From Choanephora cucurbitarum (lineage: Eukaryota; Mucoromycota; Mucoromycetes; Mucorales; Choanephoraceae), in contig JAIWNI010000020.1 in NCBI GenBank assembly GCA_025331435.1, forward strand, positions 62,001 through 126,000: a stretch of DNA of 64,000 bases. Reading direction: 5' to 3'. A program made the translations under genes and the position numbers. Positions 59,101 through 64,000 of the stretch are shown here, piece after piece. The notes under the pieces were generated by a model. It was not told the origin of the DNA. It was given only the letters and a program-made list of their open reading frames with translations, and searched no databases. Every line of letters begins with the position of its first letter. The first letter of the stretch is position 1.

Positions 59101-59678
59101 AAAAATCATCTAGGCATGGCCTGTAATCATTGTCCTCATCCAACATGCCAACATTCGATGGTTACCAACGCTATCTGCCCTTGTCCCGAAAGCGAGAATG
59201 AAAAAGATCCATGCAAAGGCTCACTTATATTAGATGCTACATCAGCTCCTCGTTGGAAGCTCAGTTGTAATGAATGTAATATTGTTTCTTCGTTCGTTGA
59301 TATAGTCAAAAGTAAGTTATGGACTATGCCTGAAAAGCAGTTAGAAATACTCAGCGATCTATTTCGAAAGATGTTGCTATACAGAAAGATATGTGTGAAT
59401 GTGGTTCTGTGCTACTGAAGATTGATTTCCGCGAAAACCAAACCAGAGCACCATTAGTAGGGTGCATTATGTGTGACGATGAAATAGAGAGTTTGCTGGC
59501 AACACGGTAAGAAAGCAAAAAATGAAAAGTAACATCACTATGATTGTCTTGCTGAAAATTTTATTGTAGATTTGCTAAGAAAAATGTAAAAGCTAGATTT
59601 AAAGGAAGACGCAAAGGTGGAAAGGGAAGAAAGAAGTTTGATCCCAAACTACGCAAGCTTTATGCTGACATGCGCTAA
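56152..59678 (+). CDS. TOP3B: DNA/RNA topoisomerase III, beta type
   Basis: Sixteen exons: 56152-56175, 56240-56299, 56355-56730, 56792-57185, 57252-57309, 57390-57443, 57529-57734, 57791-58261, 58341-58345, 58417-58568, 58625-58713, 58776-58887, 58949-59057, 59114-59311, 59371-59506, 59570-59678. They join in frame to 850 residues (human TOP3B about 862). The toprim start VAEKPSLAESL, the DCDREGE acid motif, the catalytic Tyr in YISYPRTET and SGDHPPI are intact. The beta-type tail is clear: SPLAATGKPLSKCGKC, LHCATCDETYSLP, GTGYPICPCC and CNHCPHPTCQHS, then a basic Arg/Gly/Lys end. Type IA enzymes pass strands through single-strand breaks; animal TOP3-beta also acts on RNA with TDRD3. Exon 9 is a 5-nt micro-exon. 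Confidence 0.93.
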
Positions 59679-59684
59679 GAAAAT

Positions 59685-59704
59685 GAGAGAGAGAGAGAGA
59701 GAGC
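59685..59704. repeat. GA dinucleotide microsatellite
   Basis: Tandem GA units a few bases after the topoisomerase stop codon, in its 3' UTR. Confidence 0.75.
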
Positions 59705-59841
59705 GAGAAAAGTGTTGTAATAAAGCAATTGGTTACATTTGCGTGATCTGCCCTCCCTTATTTCTGCAGGAATTATGCACCGGCATTTTAATTTTTCTTC
59801 CCTCATCATTTCTTTTCTTTGTCTTTTCAATCACTATCTAA

Positions 59842-60366
59842 ATGAAGCCAGTAACTTTTGCTTTGTTTACTTTGGTTTCTTCTGCTCTTTGTAGGGAACA
59901 TAAAGAATTTGAGCAAAAGTAAGTGGAGGCTTTAATTTCTTTTTTGGATTCTGACAATTCAATCTCTTTATTTAGACGTATGCATCAGAGTCGTCAAGTT
60001 GAAATATCAGACGAAGTTGCCTTTTTTAAGTATCACGACATAAACAAGGACGGATTTTGGGATGAGAAGGAGCTTAGGGTTATGTATGGATTTGAAAGTG
60101 ATGCTGATCCAGACTCAATTCATATAAAGTCAATTATCGATGGAGTATTTGAAGACATGGACAAAAACAGGGACCGCCTTATTTCTCAAGATGAATATAC
60201 GAATGCAAAGCTTCCTCAGATCAACCAAAGACATGATAAATTTGAGCCCAAAACTCAGCGAAAGCAATGGACTGTATCAGATGATTCGCCCAGTGCAAAG
60301 GAAATAAGATCAGTTGATGCGAAAGCAAGGGATAGAGGAACAATACCTGAGAAATTTAGAGCTTAA
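59842..60366 (+). CDS. Secreted or ER EF-hand protein, nucleobindin-like
   Basis: Exons 59842-59918 and 59976-60366 (57-nt intron) join to 155 residues. The N-terminus MKPVTFALFTLVSSALC is a good signal peptide. Two EF-hand loops follow: HDINKDGFWDEKEL and MDKNRDRLISQDEY, with calcium-ligand positions filled. The FFKYHDINKDG wording and the second loop resemble nucleobindin (NUCB) of the Golgi/ER. There is no HDEL-type retention signal. The stop is followed in another frame by a hydrophobic stretch that might be a spliced alternative C-terminus (see findings). It begins only 164 nt after the topoisomerase stop. Confidence 0.8.
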
Positions 60367-62027
60367 TTCTCACACCCAAACAACCATCAAGGCATTTGTA
60401 TTTGCGACTTTATTATATATTGGCTATTTGCTGGCAAGAAAAATAACGAAAGGACACATTAATGTCAAAGAAAAGCTCGACTTTAAAGCGGCTTGTTTTT
60501 GTTTTCCCATTGAAACACAAAATAAAGAGATGTGCATTCGCTACCAAAAAAAAGGTAGATCAAGTCCTTCTGGACTAGTCTTTCTATCTATAGAGGTCAT
60601 CTTGAATACAAACAATATAACTGCTTTTGCTATGTGATTAGAAACATCCTACAACCAATAAAAGTGTTCATATTCTTAAGAAATACACTCTTATATGGAG
60701 CGTACTCTTCAATCAAACACCCTTAAACCGAGCGACCATTGTATTACAAAGATCTTCAGTTTGGCTCTCTACCTCTTTCCTTATCATACCGCTTGCAAGT
60801 TCTCCAAAAAGAGCTTCCATTCAATTCGATTAGAACATAACTGATCATCTTAGAACGTATGACTTGTCAAGTCAAGTGCCCTGCTCAAATTACGAGAAGG
60901 GCTTTTAAATTGCTTTGTATCTGTAAAGTCTATTACAGGTTTCATCACAGATACACTAAATCCTCCTTGGACTAATTAATCAAAGATATTGAACAAAATA
61001 AGGTCTTTGCACCCTAGTTGTTGGCTTCCTTACCTGCAATCTGTATGTTCATTCTCTTTGTTAGATGCAATATACTTGTTTAATACATTATTCAAGGTAG
61101 ACATGCCGAAAGTAGAGAGGGCAATCATATATCTAACTATTTTGAGCTTCTTATCGAATGCTAAGACTTTGTTGGTTAGCTTCATGATCTTCACTGCACA
61201 GCCAAATCAGAAGTCAGTAGCATTAACCTTAGCCTTGTTTATATTGAACAATTTTACTGTTGGTTGCAACATTTCTTAATTTAATATGCTTTCTTGAGCT
61301 ACATTGCTTCTTTTGAGTAGACGATTCGACATAAATAGCATATGCTTCTTAATACAGTTTTGAATAGGCCAGTATTTCCTTGATTGTTGATCTCCAATAC
61401 ATAGTAGAAATAACACCTCAAACTGTTCGACTGTTTACATATTTAGAAACAAAATAGGCAACATAATGTCCATTGCTCATGCAGCATATTTAGTGTTGTA
61501 AATGTTGTTTATTCAAAACAATCTGCTTATTTTAAAACGTTACTTGATAACTGATGTAAGCTGTAGATGAATGCCCCCTACCCGTCTTGCACAATCGGTC
61601 GAACTTAAAGCAAATTAATAAGTGAGTTCTATGTTGTTTAGTGTATTGATGAACCACAACAACTACTAATTAAAAATGCAACCATGCCCTTACAGGCAGT
61701 CAAACGCATAATTAATAAATTGTGTGTGTGGCAATCTGTCAGTTTGATATTCTTATTAGGCTTTTTTTCTTTACAAACTTCTTCGAGATATCAATAGTTT
61801 GTGTCGAAAAAAAAGCCAAGCTAATTAGCTTCATTTTGCTATAAAACTAAACTCATGTGAATGTCCAAAATTAATTTCAGATGAACAAAGCGTGGTCCAA
61901 TCGAAACCCGTATGCGGATGTCTCTTCTCTTTTGGAAGTCATATGCAGAGTTCTATTTTCTGTTATTGAATAGTCTCCTAGCTTTCCCGATACAATTAAG
62001 AAATTGGTGTAAAAGTCTGGCGTTTAA
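60367..62027. other. intergenic region of 1.7 kb
   Basis: AT-rich. An open frame at 60989-61279 is hydrophobic (Leu/Ile/Phe) but has no recognised features. No RNA gene or repeat is apparent. The 3' end of the sulfurtransferase gene converges from the right. Confidence 0.4.
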
Positions 62028-63198
62028 TTATTTGTTATCTTTGACAATGAGGCTATCTTTCATTCCTGCATACTCAGTCCAGCTTCCATCATATACAGCT
62101 AACCTGCGTGCACCTACTCTTTCTAGAGCTAGATATAGAATGGAGGCAGTAATACCGCTTCCTTTTAGAAAGAAGAGAGTGAGGGAATGTGGCAATAAGT
62201 ATCATTCTGCTTCTGCTTACCGCAACTAGTAACAATCTCTTTGTTCAAGTCTACTTGCTTGGAATTGAACACTTGGCGCAGCTTCTCATCACTAAGCATA
62301 ACACCATTATCGACTACTTCGTCAAACGCAACGCTAATAGAACCAGGCATGTGTCCGGAGCTCAAGCCAGCTCGAGGTTCTGGAGCCTCACCAGTAAAGC
62401 GAGCATAAGGACGAGCGTCTAAGACTTGTGCACCTGTCTGACCTTCATGAATTCTGCGAGCATTTGCTAAAACATTTTCATAACTGCGAATAAGATCGGC
62501 CTTTAATTCTGGGACCGGATAATCTTTTGGTTCTACAGGTTTTGGTGATCCTGTTTCAACAGGACCACCAGCCTTTTCCCATAAAGGCAAACCTCCATTT
62601 AATACAGAAACTGAATCATGACCAAACGCCTAAAAGACCATCAAGTATCATTAAATCTTACTTTGAACCATTGTTACTCGTAACAATCTATCAAACCTTA
62701 AAAGTCCAGTATACACGACAAGCTGAGAAAACGCCAACAGTGTCATAAACAACAACATGATCATCTCTACCAATGCCCATTTTACCTATGCATAACCTAA
62801 GCATTGATTGCTATTGATATATGTATATACAAATAAAAAGAGATACATGCCTACAGCCTCAGCAAACAGTTCTGGTAATGGGAGCATATGAGGGAGGTCG
62901 CTAGTAGTATCTTTGATTGAATCAATTCCAAAAAATTGACTACCAGTGATACGCTTATCAGTGAATTCTTGGAGAGGATCACGATTTGTATTTGGCATAT
63001 GCCAGGAACCATCTAAAACCTTGACAGAACTCAAAGATTCTTTCAGTTCTGTAGGAGAAACAAGACTACCAAAAGGTCTTTGCTGAACATGTGTGGCTAT
63101 AGCTATATTTTGATGAACTTAAATGAAAACTCATTCCTATGCATATCCCTATGTTGCGACTAACTTTTTTTAATACTAGGACACGCTTGTTTAAACAT
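62028..63198 (-). CDS. Thiosulfate/3-mercaptopyruvate sulfurtransferase (tandem rhodanese)
   Basis: Exons 63198-63165, 63117-62851, 62785-62697, 62629-62221 and 62161-62028 join in frame to 310 residues. Exon 1 supplies the start of a basic leader (MFKQACPSIKK) suggesting mitochondria. First rhodanese repeat: VLDGSWHMPNT and DDHVVVYDTVGVFSACR. Second repeat: VLDARPYARFTG and the active-site loop TSCGSGITAS, where the catalytic Cys sits just before an intron, then VYDGSWTEYA. It transfers sulfur to cyanide, thioredoxin or tRNA-thiolation carriers; yeast Tum1 is the nearest role model. Exon 2 to 3 requires either a GC...AG intron or a GT...AG one that inserts a few residues. Confidence 0.9.
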
Positions 63199-63559
63199 GT
63201 AATCGAAAGTTAAAATAAAAAAGAAAAATCGATGGAACTAGTTGTACTCTCTTCTATTTTTAGTGAATCTATTGCTTGATGACGTTGCAGTGCTTAATGC
63301 TGATTTTTTGGAGATGAAGTTTGACTTTATTAAGGTTTAAATTTCCTATTAAGTTGGCGGAGATCTCATGGCTTTATTTGGAAATGCAGATCTATATATG
63401 AAAAAGATAATGCAGTTTGGATATTAACTTCTAATTACTTTAGACTTATCTGCAACGCCTATTAGGAATTTTTTTTAACTATCAGATTTATATAAATTTA
63501 AAGACAAAACGAGACTTGTTTCTTTCTCTTTTGTTTATTTTTTTGTGATTGATTTAACA
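63199..63559. promoter_or_regulatory. divergent promoter region
   Basis: 361 nt between the sulfurtransferase ATG (minus) and the next ATG (plus), so both promoters lie here. AT-rich; no defended factor site. Confidence 0.4.
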
Positions 63560-64000
63560 ATGACATCTTCCAATGCTCAACATGACTCTTTAGTCTTTGA
63601 TGATGCCATTTCAAATAAATCATATGTTAATTCTGCCAATAATGATGATTTACTTAGAACCAAAGATAGTAATACCGGTATGAAGATACAGCTAATCAAT
63701 TCTTTGACTTGTTGCTTATCAATCCATTTGTTAAAGGTTCAAATCAATGTGAAATGTTGCAGAATAACATGGATGTAGAACATCTCGCTGACTATCCAAA
63801 GAGACCTGATTCAGCACACACTACTATAAAAATACCTTCTCAAGAGCACATCACTATCATTGAGGACACACGATTTTTTCGTAGCGGATCAGAAGATAGT
63901 AAAGAAAGCATAGATGAGCAACCGAAGAAACCACCAAGAACGAATCGAATAATGACCTCAGGGATCTACCAATGGATTGTAAAGCAATGCAATGCTTCAG
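63560..64000 (+). CDS. Unknown protein, N-terminal part (runs off window)
   Basis: Exon 63560-63677, 59-nt intron, exon from 63737 to the window end; the frame stays open to the last base. The visible 127 or so residues are Asp/Ser/Asn-rich and look disordered (MTSSNAQHDSLVFDDAISNK), with a Lys/Pro patch (DEQPKKPPRTNR) and then TSGIYQWIVKQCNAS, which may begin a folded domain. No family recognised. Confidence 0.6.

Noticed and set aside
60989..61279. 96-codon hydrophobic open frame
   Set aside because: Hydrophobicity is expected from T-rich sequence; no signal for a real start and no family match by eye.
1..64000. CRISPR array, prophage, operon or biosynthetic cluster
   Set aside because: No regularly spaced repeats; genes are intron-bearing eukaryotic genes of unrelated pathways.

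Overview
This 64 kb window is nuclear DNA of a filamentous fungus, most likely a Mucorales species (Mucoromycota, Mucor/Rhizopus type). The evidence is AT-rich intergenic DNA with long T and CT tracts, many short introns (about 50-80 nt, GT...AG), standard genetic code, Skn7-type regulator, Chs7 and a myosin-motor chitin synthase, plus genes that budding yeasts lack (PXMP4, CYRI, a TOP3-beta type topoisomerase). Genus assignment is inference. I rebuilt exon structures by hand; almost every multi-exon model below closes in frame from start to stop, which is strong internal support.

Layout. 0-12.8 kb: 3' part of a Skn7-like response regulator (+), PEX13 (-), mitochondrial DNA polymerase gamma (+), a small coiled-coil protein (-), the chitin synthase export chaperone Chs7 (-) and a type II membrane glycosyltransferase (-). 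14-19 kb: a G-alpha subunit (-) and the ESCRT-associated protein Bro1 (-). 20-30.6 kb: a tiny orphan gene (+), mitochondrial DnaJ Mdj1 (-), a nine-exon aldo-keto reductase (+), a CYRI/FAM49 homologue (+), a Ras GTPase (+), peroxisomal PXMP4 (+) and an Rck2/Srk1-like kinase (-). 30.6-38 kb: gene-poor, with one orphan gene and a broken RTC4-domain gene. 38-52.4 kb: beta-MPP (+), a large PH + leucine-rich-repeat protein (+), tubulin cofactor A (+) and a 1997-residue myosin-chitin synthase (-). 52.4-56.1 kb: degraded repeat-family gene and a Tc1/mariner relic. 56-64 kb: TOP3-beta type topoisomerase (+), a secreted EF-hand protein (+), a rhodanese/mercaptopyruvate sulfurtransferase (-) and the start of an unknown gene (+).

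Themes. Genes are unclustered housekeeping and signalling genes: mitochondrial maintenance (polymerase gamma, Mdj1, beta-MPP, sulfurtransferase), peroxisome (PEX13, PXMP4), wall synthesis (Chs7 and the motor chitin synthase), and polarity or signalling (Skn7, G-alpha, Ras, Rck2-like kinase, CYRI, LRR-PH protein). There is no operon, prophage or CRISPR, and I found no tRNA or rRNA gene.

The most notable observations are apparent micro-exons (2 nt in the Ras gene, 5 nt in the topoisomerase gene) that are needed to rebuild conserved motifs, a CYRI homologue with the Rac-binding Arg-Arg pair retained, and a fungal TOP3-beta with the full C-terminal cysteine-rich tail.
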